The notes: generated by a model from the sequence alone, not told the origin. Positions 42,734 to 52,821 are shown, counted from the stretch's first letter. The stretch: 64,000 nucleotides of DNA from an uncultured Roseobacter sp. (GCA_947488305.1 CANKZM010000003.1:1-64000); one strand, 5' to 3'. Numbers and translations: made by a program.

Positions 42734-43756
42734 ATGCCCAACCCTCTCATCGATCTGCTCACGGAAAAAGGTACGCTCCTTGCGGATGGCGCCACTGGCA
42801 CCAACCTTTTCAACATGGGATTGATGTCAGGCGATGCGCCGGAGCTTTGGAATACCGATGAACCGAAGAAAATCGAGAAACTCTACAGCGATTCCGTAGA
42901 TGCTGGCTGTGATCTTTTCCTGACAAATTCCTTTGGCGCCAATGCCTCCAGACTAAAGCTGCATTCTGCGGAAAAACGCGCCCATGAGCTCAGCAGGGTT
43001 GCAGCGGAACTCGGTCGAGAGGTGGCTGATCGCGCGAACCGGACCGTTATTGTGGCAGGTTCTGTCGGACCGACCGGTGACATCATGGAACCTGTTGGCA
43101 CCTTGAGCCATGCCATCGCCGTGGAGATATTCCACGAAACAGCCGACGGCCTGAAAGAAGGAGGCGCGGATGTGGGCTGGCTTGAGACCATAAGTGCCCC
43201 TGAGGAATACCGGGCCGCTGCCGAAGGGTTTTCGCTGGCGGGATTGGCATGGTGCGGAACCATGAGCTTTGACACCGCCGGGCGCACGATGATGGGTTTG
43301 ACCAGTGCGGATATGGTCAAGATGGTAGATGAGCTTGGTGATCATGCGCCTCTCGGCTTTGGAGCAAACTGCGGCACCGGTGCGTCCGACCTGTTGCGCA
43401 CGGTGCTTGGCTTTGTGGCGCAAGGACCGGAGAGACCGATTATTGCCAAGGGCAACGCTGGTGTTCCCAAATACGTCGACGGGCATATTCATTACGATGG
43501 CACGCCCGCATTGATGGCTGATTATGCTGTGATGGCGCGCGCTTGTGGTGCCCGTATTGTCGGAGGCTGCTGCGGCACGCAGCCCGAGCACCTGAGATTG
43601 ATGCGTGAGGCGCTGGATACCCGAACCATGGATCACCCACCTACACTCGACGAAATCGTTGATCGCCTTGGGGCCTTCTCATCGACCGTGGACGGCACGG
43701 AGGCCAACCAACCCGAGGGCCGCAGAAGTACCCGTCGCCGAAGACGCGCAGTCTAG
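42734..43756 (+). CDS. bmt: Homocysteine S-methyltransferase (split MetH / Bmt)
   Basis: The 340-residue TIM-barrel protein corresponds to the homocysteine-binding part of methionine synthase. The zinc ligands are C213 (GFGANCGTG) and C279/C280 (IVGGCCGTQPEHL). DGATGTNLF opens the barrel, and NSFGAN and GSVGPTGDI are conserved. In Phaeobacter-type roseobacters, methionine synthase is divided among separate homocysteine, corrinoid and folate proteins, and the corrinoid gene follows here. Betaine as methyl donor is the alternative for this family. A basic tail (RRSTRRRRRAV) ends the protein. Confidence 0.88.
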   Translation: MPNPLIDLLTEKGTLLADGATGTNLFNMGLMSGDAPELWNTDEPKKIEKLYSDSVDAGCDLFLTNSFGANASRLKLHSAEKRAHELSRVAAELGREVADRANRTVIVAGSVGPTGDIMEPVGTLSHAIAVEIFHETADGLKEGGADVGWLETISAPEEYRAAAEGFSLAGLAWCGTMSFDTAGRTMMGLTSADMVKMVDELGDHAPLGFGANCGTGASDLLRTVLGFVAQGPERPIIAKGNAGVPKYVDGHIHYDGTPALMADYAVMARACGARIVGGCCGTQPEHLRLMREALDTRTMDHPPTLDEIVDRLGAFSSTVDGTEANQPEGRRSTRRRRRAV

Positions 43757-43988
43757 CAACTGAAAAGGCGCGAGACGATGCGGTCGGTTCAAAACGCTCT
43801 TGTGGCACAACTATTGGGCGACAAAGGCAAAATGAGCGCCTTACGTGTAGAGTTTTCCGCACTTTTTGTCCCATTCGCGTCGCACTCCGTTTCCCCTGTG
43901 TCGCTAATCGGACAGTGAAATACCGCCAATCAGGTGAAAGATGATCAAAACCTACAAAACGGCTTCGGCCTAAGTTGAAGGAAAAGGC

Positions 43989-44687
43989 ATGTCAGAAGAA
44001 GACGATATCATCCTGTCGGAACTTGACGACGAAGAACTTGTCCAACAGATGTTCGACGACCTTTACGATGGCCTCAAGGAGGAAATCGAAGAAGCCGTGG
44101 ACATTCTGCTAGAGCGCGGCTGGGAACCCTACAGGATCTTGACCGAAGCGCTGGTGGGTGGGATGACCATCGTTGGTGCGGATTTCCGCGACGGCATCCT
44201 TTTTGTGCCTGAAGTCCTCTTGGCCGCCAACGCGATGAAGGGCGGCATGGCCATCCTCAAGCCGCTGCTGGCCGAAACCGGTGCGCCGCGCGTCGGAAAA
44301 ATGGTCATCGGCACTGTAAAAGGCGACATTCACGACATCGGCAAGAACCTCGTCGGCATGATGATGGAAGGCGCTGGATTCGAGGTTGTCGATCTTGGCA
44401 TCAACAATCCGGTTGAAGCCTACATGGAAGCCTTGGAAAAAGAGCAGCCCGAAATCCTTGGCATGTCGGCATTGCTGACAACAACCATGCCCTACATGAA
44501 GGTCGTCATCGACACGATGGTGGAACAAGGTGTGCGGGATGACTACATTGTTCTCGTCGGTGGCGCGCCGCTGAACGAAGAATTCGGCAAAGCAATCGGC
44601 GCCGATGCCTACTGCCGCGACGCCGCCGTTGCGGTGGAAACAGCCAAGGAATGGGTCGGGCGAAAGCACAACCAGAAGACCGCCTGA
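43989..44687 (+). CDS. Corrinoid-binding methyl carrier protein
   Basis: The 232-residue protein has an N-terminal four-helix cap (about 15-95) and a Rossmann-type B12 domain with the cobalt-ligand motif D113-x-H115-x-x-G118 in KGDIHDIGKNLV. SALLTTTMPYMK and GGAPLNEEFGKAIGAD contact the corrin. It passes a methyl group between partner proteins. Next to the homocysteine methyltransferase, it is best read as the B12 module of a split methionine synthase. The folate-binding and reactivation modules are not in the window. Confidence 0.92.
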   Translation: MSEEDDIILSELDDEELVQQMFDDLYDGLKEEIEEAVDILLERGWEPYRILTEALVGGMTIVGADFRDGILFVPEVLLAANAMKGGMAILKPLLAETGAPRVGKMVIGTVKGDIHDIGKNLVGMMMEGAGFEVVDLGINNPVEAYMEALEKEQPEILGMSALLTTTMPYMKVVIDTMVEQGVRDDYIVLVGGAPLNEEFGKAIGADAYCRDAAVAVETAKEWVGRKHNQKTA

Positions 44688-44708
44688 GACAGCCGCCAGA
44701 TTTCCAAA

Positions 44709-44742
44709 GGCCTGTCCCGGCGCACCGGGACGGGCCTTTTTT
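44709..44742 (+). terminator. Intrinsic terminator after the corrinoid gene
   Basis: GGCCTGTCCCGG (44709-44720) pairs with CCGGGACGGGCC (44725-44736, one G-T wobble) around CGCA, followed by six T's. Because the DUF1638 gene begins only 15 bases later, readthrough or a separate promoter is needed for it. Confidence 0.9.
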
Positions 44743-44756
44743 ACATGTGAGTCCAA

Positions 44757-45395
44757 ATGGATGATCTGAATGACAATAAGCTGACCCAGGACGGCCTGCC
44801 GCTTTATGAACACACAGGCAAAGTGCTGGTCATCGCCTGTGGCGCACTCGCGCGCGAAATCATCGACCTGAAAAACGCCAATGGATGGACCCATCTGGAT
44901 CTGACCTGCCTGCCCGCGAATTATCACCTGTATCCTGACAAGATCACCGAGGCGGTTCGCGGTGCTGTGGCCAAGCACGAAAAAGACTACCAGCGCATCT
45001 TTGTCGCCTATGCCGATTGCGGCACAGGAGGTCTCTTGCAAGCAGCCTGCGCGGAACTTGGTGTCGAGATGATCGCGGGGCCACATTGTTACAGCTTTTT
45101 TGAGGGCAACGACCGCTTTGCGGAAACATCCGAAGACAACCTGACCACCTTTTACCTGACTGACTTTCTGGTGCGCCAGTTTGATGCATTCATCGTCAAA
45201 CCCATGGGCCTCGACCGGCATCCCGAATTGCGGAACATGTATTTTGCCAACTATGAGAAACTGGTCTATCAGGCGCAAACCGATGATCCGGAATTGACCG
45301 AGAAAGCAAAAGCCTGCGCAGAGCGGTTGGGTTTGGCATTCGAGCGACGGTTGACCGGCTACGGCGATCTCTCAAAGGCGCTTGAACAGCTATAG
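44757..45395 (+). CDS. DUF1638 protein in the split MetH locus
   Basis: The 212-residue protein has the DUF1638 pattern: KVLVIACGALAREI, then DLTCLPANYHLYPDKI, IFVAYADCGTGG, and MIAGPHCYSFFEGN, with conserved cysteines and histidines that could bind metal. DUF1638 is uncharacterised and often sits beside corrinoid methyltransferase genes, in line with its place here. It could take part in B12 handling or methyl transfer; this is inference. It converges with sufE, nine bases apart. Confidence 0.8.
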   Translation: MDDLNDNKLTQDGLPLYEHTGKVLVIACGALAREIIDLKNANGWTHLDLTCLPANYHLYPDKITEAVRGAVAKHEKDYQRIFVAYADCGTGGLLQAACAELGVEMIAGPHCYSFFEGNDRFAETSEDNLTTFYLTDFLVRQFDAFIVKPMGLDRHPELRNMYFANYEKLVYQAQTDDPELTEKAKACAERLGLAFERRLTGYGDLSKALEQL

Positions 45396-45403
45396 TCCGA
45401 CGG

Positions 45404-45814
45404 CTAGCTGCTGGCCGCTGCCACTTCCCGAAGTCGTTCGATCATGGCACGCAACCCGTTGGACCGCTGAGCCGAAAGATGATCGTTCAAACCCAGGCGC
45501 TCCATCTCAGCCCGCGCGTCCACGCTCAGCACGTCCTGAATCGGCACCCCGTTGTAGAGCTTTCGCAGCACGGCGATCAAACCGTTCACGATCATGGCGT
45601 CACTTTCCCCCTCAAATTGCATCGTGCCGTTTTCGGGGGTCACATGCAGCCAGACCTGACTGGCGCAGCCATCGACCTTGGTTGCTGGCACTTTCAAGGC
45701 ATCATCAAGCGGCGTCATGGCTTTGCCTTCCTCAATGACCAGGCGGTAGCGATCCTCCCAATCATCCAGAAACTCAAAGTCTTCCACCAGTTCTTCGAAT
45801 TCAGCCTGAGCCAT
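45404..45814 (-). CDS. sufE: SufE sulfur acceptor
   Basis: The 136-residue protein takes sulfur from SufS cysteine desulfurase for Fe-S assembly. The acceptor cysteine is C50 in KVDGCASQVWL, and the flanking EFEELVEDFEFLDDWEDRYRLVIEEGK and LSAQRSNGLRAMIERL segments are standard. The frame is open to 45859 but the ATG at 45814 gives the family start (AQAEFEEL). The rest of the suf cluster is not in the window. Confidence 0.93.
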   Translation of the reverse strand: MAQAEFEELVEDFEFLDDWEDRYRLVIEEGKAMTPLDDALKVPATKVDGCASQVWLHVTPENGTMQFEGESDAMIVNGLIAVLRKLYNGVPIQDVLSVDARAEMERLGLNDHLSAQRSNGLRAMIERLREVAAASS

Positions 45815-45941
45815 GACACGTCCTATTCTTTGCCAAAGAGGTATGTCGCAAAACACCAAAGGTCCACCCCCTCACGGGACGCTTTTCAACGCCCTCCAGA
45901 TAGTCTAGTTCAGGGACACGGATAAGAAGATTGGCAGATCC

Positions 45942-46445
45942 ATGCACGTAAAAACCCCTGCACTCTTGCTGTCGCTCATACTGCTCGCGGGTTGCGGCAG
46001 CATGGCTAACCCGGTGAACTGGTTTGGCAATGATGCACCCGACGAGTCCGTTCTGGAGCCAATTGACGAGGCCAACCCTTTGATCCCTCAGCGGACAGGG
46101 ATTTTCCAATCGCGAAATACGCCGCAGCCATACCTTGGATCGACGATCGACGCGGTGTCCGACCTCACACTGGAAAGAGTACCAGGCGGCCTGATCATTC
46201 GCGCAACCGGGCAGTCTGCCAGCTTTGGCGCATTCAATGCACAACTGACACCCGCAAATGAGGATGAGCTACCCGTCGACGGCGTTCTCACATATCAGTT
46301 GCAGGCTCAGTACGCTCGCGTTTCAGGCGGGACACCTGAATCGCGCCAAGTGATTGTCGCGCGCCAGTTGACCGATCAGGAATTGCAGGGCACGCGCACG
46401 ATCCGGGTGGAAGGTCTGCAAAACGCGCTGGAGCGGCGCCGCTAG
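45942..46445 (+). CDS. Putative lipoprotein
   Basis: A signal peptide with the lipobox LLAGC (cysteine at residue 18) predicts an acylated protein of 167 residues. After an acidic linker, the domain (IIRATGQSASFGAFNAQLTPANEDELPVDGVLTYQLQAQYA, then SRQVIVARQLTDQEL) looks beta-rich. I recognise no family beyond hypothetical lipoproteins common in Rhodobacteraceae. It diverges from sufE and converges with rnd. Confidence 0.75.
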   Translation: MHVKTPALLLSLILLAGCGSMANPVNWFGNDAPDESVLEPIDEANPLIPQRTGIFQSRNTPQPYLGSTIDAVSDLTLERVPGGLIIRATGQSASFGAFNAQLTPANEDELPVDGVLTYQLQAQYARVSGGTPESRQVIVARQLTDQELQGTRTIRVEGLQNALERRR

Positions 46446-46457
46446 TCGCCCAAGGCG

Positions 46458-47618
46458 TCAGTCGAGCGAGATTATCCTGACCGCACCATCATGTGCGGCC
46501 AGGGCGACTTGTCCTTCACACAAACGCAATGCGTCTTCACCAAACACTTCATGCCGCCACCCTTTCAGGGCTGGCAAATCCCGCATACCCGCCGAAATCG
46601 CGTCAAGATCGGATGCCGGTGCGATCAGCTTGGCCGCGACACCTGCACTCTCTGTTTTCGCCTTGAGCAGAACGCGCAGCAAATCAGCCAGTGCAGGGTT
46701 CACCTGAAGCTTGTCCCGAGACCGGTCCGGTTTGGGCATCTTTTCGGGCGGGCACGCAATCCCCGCCGCGACCGCCGCCAGAATACCGTCAGCGATATCG
46801 CCGCGACGCGCCTCGCGCAGCAGCAACCTGGAGCGCCCCAATTCCTCATTTGTTTTTGGCTTGTTCGACGCCAGCTCCACCAAAGCATCGTCTTTGAAAA
46901 CGCGGTTTCTCGGGATATTGCGTTCTTGGGCATAGGTTTCGCGAAACGCTGCCAGTTCTCTGACAAGAGCCAGAAATTTTGGAGAATTCGTGCGGGTCTT
47001 CACACGCCGCCACGCTTCCTGCGGGGCGATGACATAGGTTTCCGGACTGGTCAAAACAGTCAGTTCCTCTCGCACCCAATGGCTGCGACCAGACTGTTCG
47101 AGCTTCTTTGCAAGATGTTCATAGATGACGCGCAAATGGGTCACATCCGCTAGTGCGTAGGTCTTCTGTGCGTCCGTCAGGGGCCTGCGGGACCAGTCCG
47201 TGAACCGTGACGTTTTATCAAGGGGCTCATGCGCTATGCGGCGAACAAGGGTCTCGTACCCGACTTGCTCACCGAACCCACAAACCATTGCAGCAACCTG
47301 CGTATCAAAGAGCGGTTCCGGGAACACGCCTGCGTCCACAAAGAAAATCTCAAGATCCTGCCGCGCCGCGTGGAAAACCTTGACGACGGATGTGTCGCGA
47401 AAAAGATCGTACAGTGGCTCCAATGACATCCCATTGGCGAGCGGATCGACCAGACAGGCCGTACTATCGTCTTCCCCGGGCATGGCCAATTGAATCAGAC
47501 ACAGTTTGGAGTAATAGGTGCGTTCTCTCAGAAACTCTGTATCCACCGTGACATAATCAAACTGCGCGGCCTCGGAACAGAATTCAGCCAGCGCTTCGGT
47601 GGTTGTTATGGTTTTCAT
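46458..47618 (-). CDS. rnd: Ribonuclease D
   Basis: This 3'-5' exoribonuclease matures tRNA ends. The DEDDy catalytic residues are visible: VDTEFLRER (D and E), FHAARQDLEIFF (D), and YALADVTHLRVIYEHL (Y and D). An HRDC domain follows (ALVRELAAFRETYAQERNIPRNRVFKDDALVELA). The frame is open 12 codons upstream to 47654, but MKTITTTEALAEFC at 47618 is the normal start. Length (386 residues) is standard. Confidence 0.93.
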   Translation of the reverse strand: MKTITTTEALAEFCSEAAQFDYVTVDTEFLRERTYYSKLCLIQLAMPGEDDSTACLVDPLANGMSLEPLYDLFRDTSVVKVFHAARQDLEIFFVDAGVFPEPLFDTQVAAMVCGFGEQVGYETLVRRIAHEPLDKTSRFTDWSRRPLTDAQKTYALADVTHLRVIYEHLAKKLEQSGRSHWVREELTVLTSPETYVIAPQEAWRRVKTRTNSPKFLALVRELAAFRETYAQERNIPRNRVFKDDALVELASNKPKTNEELGRSRLLLREARRGDIADGILAAVAAGIACPPEKMPKPDRSRDKLQVNPALADLLRVLLKAKTESAGVAAKLIAPASDLDAISAGMRDLPALKGWRHEVFGEDALRLCEGQVALAAHDGAVRIISLD

Positions 47619-47715
47619 TCGGGTTTTTCTTTTTCTTAGTTTGGATACGTGCACCCCGTCGTAAAACTGTTACACCAGCCCGGCGGTATTGGCCAGACAC
47701 CCTTGAGGCGTCTCT

Positions 47716-48309
47716 TTACGGCAGAAAAACAGGTGTATGATCGCCTGCTGCAAAACGCCGGAGCACCATTGGATAGAGAATATGCTCTTGCTCCAATACG
47801 CGCGCGGCCAATCCGTCTTCTGTATCATCAGGTAAGATCGGCACCCGCGATTGCCCGAGAATTGGGCCATCATCAAGGCGTGCAGTCACCTCATGCACGG
47901 TACAACCGTGTTCGGCATCTCCGGCCTCCAGCACCCGACGATGTGTGTCCAATCCCTTGTACTTGGGCAATAGCGACGGGTGGATGTTGAGCATGCGGCC
48001 ATGCCATTCTCCGACAAATCCTTCGGTCAGCTTTCGCATGAACCCGGCAAGGCAAATCAAGTCCGGTTTATGGTCCGATATGGCCCCCATCACGGCATGC
48101 TCAAAGGCAGTACGGTCACCGTGAAACGGCTGGTGGCGCACAATCTCAGTCGGCACGCCCTTTGCCTCTGCTTTATCCAGACCTGCAGCCGCAGGGTTGT
48201 TTGATAAGACAACACAGGCCCGGGCGGGATGGTCACCGTGCATGCTGTCCAGCAGCTTGACCATGTTCGATCCTGAGCCCGAAATAAAGATGGCAACCCG
48301 CCGTGTCAC
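47716..48309 (-). CDS. purN: GAR transformylase
   Basis: Transfers a formyl group from 10-formyl-THF to GAR in purine synthesis. The motif [18 protein letters not shown] contains the catalytic asparagine and histidine, and the [12 protein letters not shown] loop binds substrate phosphate. [14 protein letters not shown] holds the catalytic aspartate. Its start overlaps purM's stop by four bases (ATGA), forming the usual purM-purN pair. Confidence 0.95.
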   Translation of the reverse strand: MTRRVAIFISGSGSNMVKLLDSMHGDHPARACVVLSNNPAAAGLDKAEAKGVPTEIVRHQPFHGDRTAFEHAVMGAISDHKPDLICLAGFMRKLTEGFVGEWHGRMLNIHPSLLPKYKGLDTHRRVLEAGDAEHGCTVHEVTARLDDGPILGQSRVPILPDDTEDGLAARVLEQEHILYPMVLRRFAAGDHTPVFLP

Positions 48310-49352
48310 AGGAGGCCGCCGATATAGCGAACACCCGGCGTGTCCGTTACGCGCCCAATCCGCGTTACATCCTCTCCTGTGCTGGCGAGCAATTCGGTCA
48401 ACGCGTCAGCTTTGTCAGGTGCGACGACCAGAATCATGCCAATCCCGCAATTGAAGGTCTTGAGCAATTCGCTCTCGTTCATCTTCCCTGTCTGCGCCAT
48501 CCAGCGGAATACCTCGGGCAGCACCCATGTATTCAGGTCGATTTCGGCTCCCATTGTGTCAGGCAGCACACGTGGCAGGTTTTCTGTGAGACCACCGCCC
48601 GTGATGTGCGCCAGGGCGTTAACGCCGCCCGCTCGGACCGCTGCCAATGCTTGCCGCACGTAAAGGCGCGTCGGTGTCAGCAATTGTTCCCCCAGTGAAC
48701 CATCGGTCCAAGGGCATGCATCGTCCCAGCCCAAACCAGATATCTCCACCAGCTTGCGAACAAGGCTATACCCGTTTGAGTGCACGCCATCCGACGCCAG
48801 ACCAAGCAAAACGTCCCCAATCGCAACACCACTAGGCAGATCTGCGCCCCGCTCCATCGCACCAACCGCAAAGCCCGCCAAATCAAAATCACCGGGAGGA
48901 TACATGCCCGGCATTTCCGCGGTTTCGCCTCCGATCAGAGCGCAGCCGGACCGCTCACAGCCCAGGGCGATGCCTTCAATGATCCGCGCAGCCTGATCCG
49001 TCTCCAAAACGCCGGTGGCAAAATAATCGAGGAAAAACAGGGGCTCAGCGCCCTGACACACAAGGTCATTGACACACATTGCGACAAGATCAACGCCCAC
49101 ACCATCCACGTGCCCTGTATCGATCGCAATGCGCAACTTTGTTCCGACCCCATCAGTGGCCGCCACAAGAACGGGATCCGTGAACCCGGCGTCTTTGAGG
49201 TCAAAGAGCGCTCCAAAACCACCGAGCCCTGCCATCACACCAGACCGGTTCGTCCTTTTGGCCGCTGGCTTGATCCGGTCCACCAGCGCATTGCCCGCAT
49301 CAATATCGACACCCGCATCCGCGTAGGTGACCCCTTTTTCGGGCAACGTCAT
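48306..49352 (-). CDS. purM: AIR synthase
   Basis: The 348-residue protein converts FGAM to AIR with [24 protein letters not shown] opens it, and [47 protein letters not shown] is the classic active-site stretch, with [24 protein letters not shown] following. The frame is open to 49415; ATG 49352 gives the family start. It is translationally coupled to purN. Confidence 0.95.
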   Translation of the reverse strand: MTLPEKGVTYADAGVDIDAGNALVDRIKPAAKRTNRSGVMAGLGGFGALFDLKDAGFTDPVLVAATDGVGTKLRIAIDTGHVDGVGVDLVAMCVNDLVCQGAEPLFFLDYFATGVLETDQAARIIEGIALGCERSGCALIGGETAEMPGMYPPGDFDLAGFAVGAMERGADLPSGVAIGDVLLGLASDGVHSNGYSLVRKLVEISGLGWDDACPWTDGSLGEQLLTPTRLYVRQALAAVRAGGVNALAHITGGGLTENLPRVLPDTMGAEIDLNTWVLPEVFRWMAQTGKMNESELLKTFNCGIGMILVVAPDKADALTELLASTGEDVTRIGRVTDTPGVRYIGGLL

Positions 49353-49478
49353 GGCGCATTCTCCTGCCTTGGCACTGGTTGTTCGCGGGTTAGAGCATTC
49401 CCGCGTCAACTGCAATCCAAAGACGCGGCAACAGGCTCTTGACGCGGGCGACGCTGCGGCTTAGGCAGCCGGTATGGC

Positions 49479-49555
49479 GGGCCTGTAGCTCAATTGGTTA
49501 GAGCAGAGCGCTCATAACGCTTTGGTTGCGGGTTCAAGTCCTGCCGGGCCTACCA
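49479..49555 (+). tRNA. tRNA with CAU anticodon (probably Ile2)
   Basis: A 77-base cloverleaf with encoded CCA. The anticodon stem AGCG/CGCT encloses the loop CTCATAA, so the anticodon is CAU, and the T loop GGTTCAAGTCC is canonical. The acceptor stem (GGGCCTG paired with CGGGCCT, G1 facing T72) and overall sequence look more like an isoleucine tRNA, so lysidine-modified Ile2 is preferred over elongator Met. An initiator is excluded by the G1 position and the D arm. Confidence 0.85.
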
Positions 49556-49763
49556 TACCTTCCATATCAGAAGGACGAAAACCAACCCGCTCCAGGGATC
49601 GACAAGCCGTCCCTCCCTGCCGGACCAATGCACAGATTCTCATACTGCAGCTATCGTGCTTTGACATAGGTGTAGGGCTTTGGGACTGAATTATCTGGTG
49701 TAAGAAGCTGAGCGGTTTACATCCCGGTAGTCTTCTCATTATGTCGACAGGCAAAATACTGCC

Positions 49764-52181
49764 GTGACGTCAAGATTGGCGGCTCTGCCACAAAATCCTC
49801 TTAACATCTTCCAAAAATTAAGGAAAAGTCGTGTTATGAAGCTTTCGCTTGGATTGATTTTGGCATTATGTCTTGCGGGATTGCAGTTTGTTGCGGTCAC
49901 GATTGTGGTGTTTTCCTCTTTTGTGACATCGGAACGCGCCCTACTTGAGCATGCCCGCGATCTGTTGGGCGATGTCGGCACGAATACGATCGAACACTCC
50001 AAAGGCTTTCTGAATCCTGCCAAAGGCGCTGTCGAACTTGCAACCCGGCTGGCAGAGAATCGGGTCATTGCCAGCGAAGACTTCGAGCAGTTGGAACGGC
50101 TGCTCTTTCAACAACTGCAGATCTCACCGCAATTTGCAGGCATCTTCTACGGTGATAACAGCGGCAGCTTTGTTTACGTTATGCGGAGCGAAGGCCCTGG
50201 CCCCTTTCGATCCAAGATTATTGAGCGGGAAGAAAACGAGCGCGTGACCGAACTGATCTGGCGCGACAATGACTACGATGTCGTAGTGCGCCAGGATGAT
50301 CCGACCGACACATATGATCCCAGAACCCGCCCCTGGTTCCAATCTGCGGAAACGGAACAATCCAGCATTTGGACGGACCCCTACATTTTCTTCACCTCGC
50401 AAAAACCCGGTATCACCGCCGCTTCGCCCGTTTTTGATACAAGCGGAGACATTCGCGGCGTGATTGGCGTGGACATCGGGATCGATGCGATTTCGGACTT
50501 CCTGTCGCGGCTGAATATTGGAGAGAGCGGCACCGCCCTGATCCTGAACAAGAATGGAGACGTGATTGCCCACCCGGACCAAACGCTGATCCGCAAGGAC
50601 AACGGCGATGGAACCTTCCGATTTGTGAATATCAGCGAGATTGAAGACCCCGTCGCACGGGCGGCATTTAGCGGGCTTCTTGCCGGTCCTGACGTATCTG
50701 TGGATCGCGAAGTCGCCACAAGGTTCGAGTATGAGGGCGCGACCTATGTCTCCACAGTGATGCCCGTGATCAGCAACGAATTGCCCTGGACCATTGCGGT
50801 TTATGCCCCCGAGGACGATTTCACCGGGCCAATTAAGGCCAACCGCGCGCAAAACATCTGGATCGCTGTCGCGATTGCAGCGGTCTCCGGCTGCATCGGT
50901 CTCTTGCTTGCCAGCTACATCCACAAGCCGGTCCGTGCATTTGCGGTTCGCTCCGCGCTGGTTTCGCAGGGCGAGGTTTTGCCCTCCGATCCCATGCCAA
51001 AAACCTACAAAGAGTTGGAGCGCGCAAACGAAACGCTGGTTCAGGCCATTGCCGAGCGCAAGAAGTCGGAGACAGAATACGACCGAACTTTTGATCTCGC
51101 TTCGCGAGGTATGGCCCAGATTCAGGCAAAAACTGGGAAAATTATCCGCACCAACCGTAAACTGGCCGAGATGCTGGGATATGATAGTGATGCTCTGTCG
51201 CACCTTACCGTGCATGAGATATCGCATCCGGACGACCCTGTTGCAGCCGTTTTTCTCAGCGATGCGGAGGGGGCAGGATCAGAATATGCGCATGAAAAGA
51301 GATATCTGCGCTCGGACGGAACCGCCCTCTGGATTAGCGAGAACGTCATTGTCATTAGGGACGACAATGGCGAGCCAGTCCACGCCGTTGTCACTGTTGA
51401 CGAAATCACCGAACGCAAGGAAGCGGAGCGGCGCATTCAACAGTTGAGCCGCGATCTTTCCCATTCAACCCGTGTGAATGCCATGGGGCAAATGGCGACG
51501 GGGTTGGCGCATGAATTGAACCAACCACTGATGGCAATCTCGCAGAACATGGACAGTGCGCTTTTTCTTCTGCGATCCGGCACCGACAACAAGGAAGAGT
51601 TGGAACATATCCTGACCGAAACGGACCAGAACGCCCACCGTGCTGGCGATATCATTAAGGCCTTGCGTGGTTTTGTAAAAAAGGAATCCGTGGAGAAGTC
51701 CGATTTCGATTTTGCCGATCTGGTCGCGCAGACATTGCATCTGGTACATCCCGAGGCCAAGGAATACGGCGTGAGTATTAGCACGCAGACCGCCAACCTC
51801 GATCCTGTGTATGGCTCACGCGTTCAAATCGCTCAGGTCGTTGTAAATCTCTTGCGGAACGCCACCGAGGCCGTTGCGACCGGCCCTGAAAGCGAGAAAC
51901 GTGTTATTCTCAGCGCGCAAAACACGGACACGGGCCTGTTAGTCGCGGTTACGGATACAGGCCCGGGATTTGCCGATGATACCAACGTCTTCGAACAGTT
52001 TCGGACGACAAAGAAAGATGGCATGGGGCTCGGCCTGTCGATCTGCCGGACAATCGTGGAGGCGCATGGCGGCAAAATCTGGTACCAACGAGACGCAGCC
52101 AACCGGGCACAGTTTTGTTTCACCCTGCCCGCGCTGAACCCAAAGGTTCACAAAACCCGGGAAGATGCGGCCCATGTCTGA
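49764..52181 (+). CDS. Cache/PAS sensor histidine kinase
   Basis: The 805-residue membrane kinase has two membrane helices (about 30-53 and 366-388) that bracket a periplasmic Cache sensor (about 55-360, with FAGIFYGDNSGSFVYVMRSEG and WTDPYIFFTSQKPGITAASPVF). A HAMP-like linker follows, then a PAS domain (about 440-560) and the kinase core: NAMGQMATGLAHELNQPLMAISQNM, NLLRNATEAVA, DTGPGFAD and GMGLGLSICR. The GTG at 49764 is the longest start; ATG 49836 with AAGGA about 11 bases upstream is the alternative. It overlaps the downstream FixJ-type regulator, its likely partner. The ligand is unknown. Confidence 0.88.
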   Translation: MTSRLAALPQNPLNIFQKLRKSRVMKLSLGLILALCLAGLQFVAVTIVVFSSFVTSERALLEHARDLLGDVGTNTIEHSKGFLNPAKGAVELATRLAENRVIASEDFEQLERLLFQQLQISPQFAGIFYGDNSGSFVYVMRSEGPGPFRSKIIEREENERVTELIWRDNDYDVVVRQDDPTDTYDPRTRPWFQSAETEQSSIWTDPYIFFTSQKPGITAASPVFDTSGDIRGVIGVDIGIDAISDFLSRLNIGESGTALILNKNGDVIAHPDQTLIRKDNGDGTFRFVNISEIEDPVARAAFSGLLAGPDVSVDREVATRFEYEGATYVSTVMPVISNELPWTIAVYAPEDDFTGPIKANRAQNIWIAVAIAAVSGCIGLLLASYIHKPVRAFAVRSALVSQGEVLPSDPMPKTYKELERANETLVQAIAERKKSETEYDRTFDLASRGMAQIQAKTGKIIRTNRKLAEMLGYDSDALSHLTVHEISHPDDPVAAVFLSDAEGAGSEYAHEKRYLRSDGTALWISENVIVIRDDNGEPVHAVVTVDEITERKEAERRIQQLSRDLSHSTRVNAMGQMATGLAHELNQPLMAISQNMDSALFLLRSGTDNKEELEHILTETDQNAHRAGDIIKALRGFVKKESVEKSDFDFADLVAQTLHLVHPEAKEYGVSISTQTANLDPVYGSRVQIAQVVVNLLRNATEAVATGPESEKRVILSAQNTDTGLLVAVTDTGPGFADDTNVFEQFRTTKKDGMGLGLSICRTIVEAHGGKIWYQRDAANRAQFCFTLPALNPKVHKTREDAAHV

Positions 52182-52821
52182 AGCTTGCATCTTCATAGTC
52201 GACGATGATGACGATATCCGTGCATCCCTGTCCCGCGCCTTACGAACCCGAGGATACACCGTGGAGGTCTTTGCCTCAGCACAGGCATTTTTGGACAGTG
52301 ACGCCACCGACAGGCACGGGTGTCTTATCCTTGACTACGGCATGCCAGAGATGACCGGGTTGGAGTTGCAACAGCATCTTTGGAAACGTGGGTTCAAGTT
52401 GCCAATCATATTCATAACGGGGCACGGAGGCGTACCGGAAGCGGTTGAAGCCATGAAATATGGCGCGTTGGATTTCCTCGAGAAACCGTTTCGCCAGGAT
52501 ATGCTGATAAAACGCATTGATGCTGCCCTGGCACTGGACGTTCAAAACAGGCAAAGTGAGGAAACCGCCCGCGCGGCACTCCGACGGCTTGAGAGCCTGA
52601 CGGACCGCGAAAGGGAAATTGCCGCGTTTCTTGTTGCGAATCCAGCGCAAAGCTCGAGCAAGGATGTAGCGCGCCACCTCGATATCAGCCCCCGCACCGT
52701 CGATCACCATCGTGCACGCATATTGGACAAAATGAACGTCGCCTCGGTGGCGGATCTGGTCAATCTGTCGATTGCCGCAAACCTTTTTCCGGAAAACGAG
52801 GAATTGTCGACGCGTAGGTAA
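52165..52821 (+). CDS. FixJ-type LuxR response regulator
   Basis: The receiver (about 1-125) has the acidic pocket IVDDDDDIR, the phosphorylated aspartate in LILDYGMPEMTG, and the lysine in FLEKPF. The LuxR/FixJ HTH (about 145-205) contains LTDREREIAAFLVANPAQSSSKDVARHLDISPRTVDHHRARILDKM. It overlaps the kinase gene by 17 bases. A second ATG at 52174 could be the real start. The pair probably responds to the small molecule sensed by the Cache domain. Confidence 0.92.
   Translation: MRPMSEACIFIVDDDDDIRASLSRALRTRGYTVEVFASAQAFLDSDATDRHGCLILDYGMPEMTGLELQQHLWKRGFKLPIIFITGHGGVPEAVEAMKYGALDFLEKPFRQDMLIKRIDAALALDVQNRQSEETARAALRRLESLTDREREIAAFLVANPAQSSSKDVARHLDISPRTVDHHRARILDKMNVASVADLVNLSIAANLFPENEELSTRR

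Noticed and set aside
49512-49754. 80-codon minus-strand open frame downstream of the CAU tRNA
   Set aside because: Its end reads the tRNA itself (VGPAGLEPATKAL), a common artefact; the rest has no motif.
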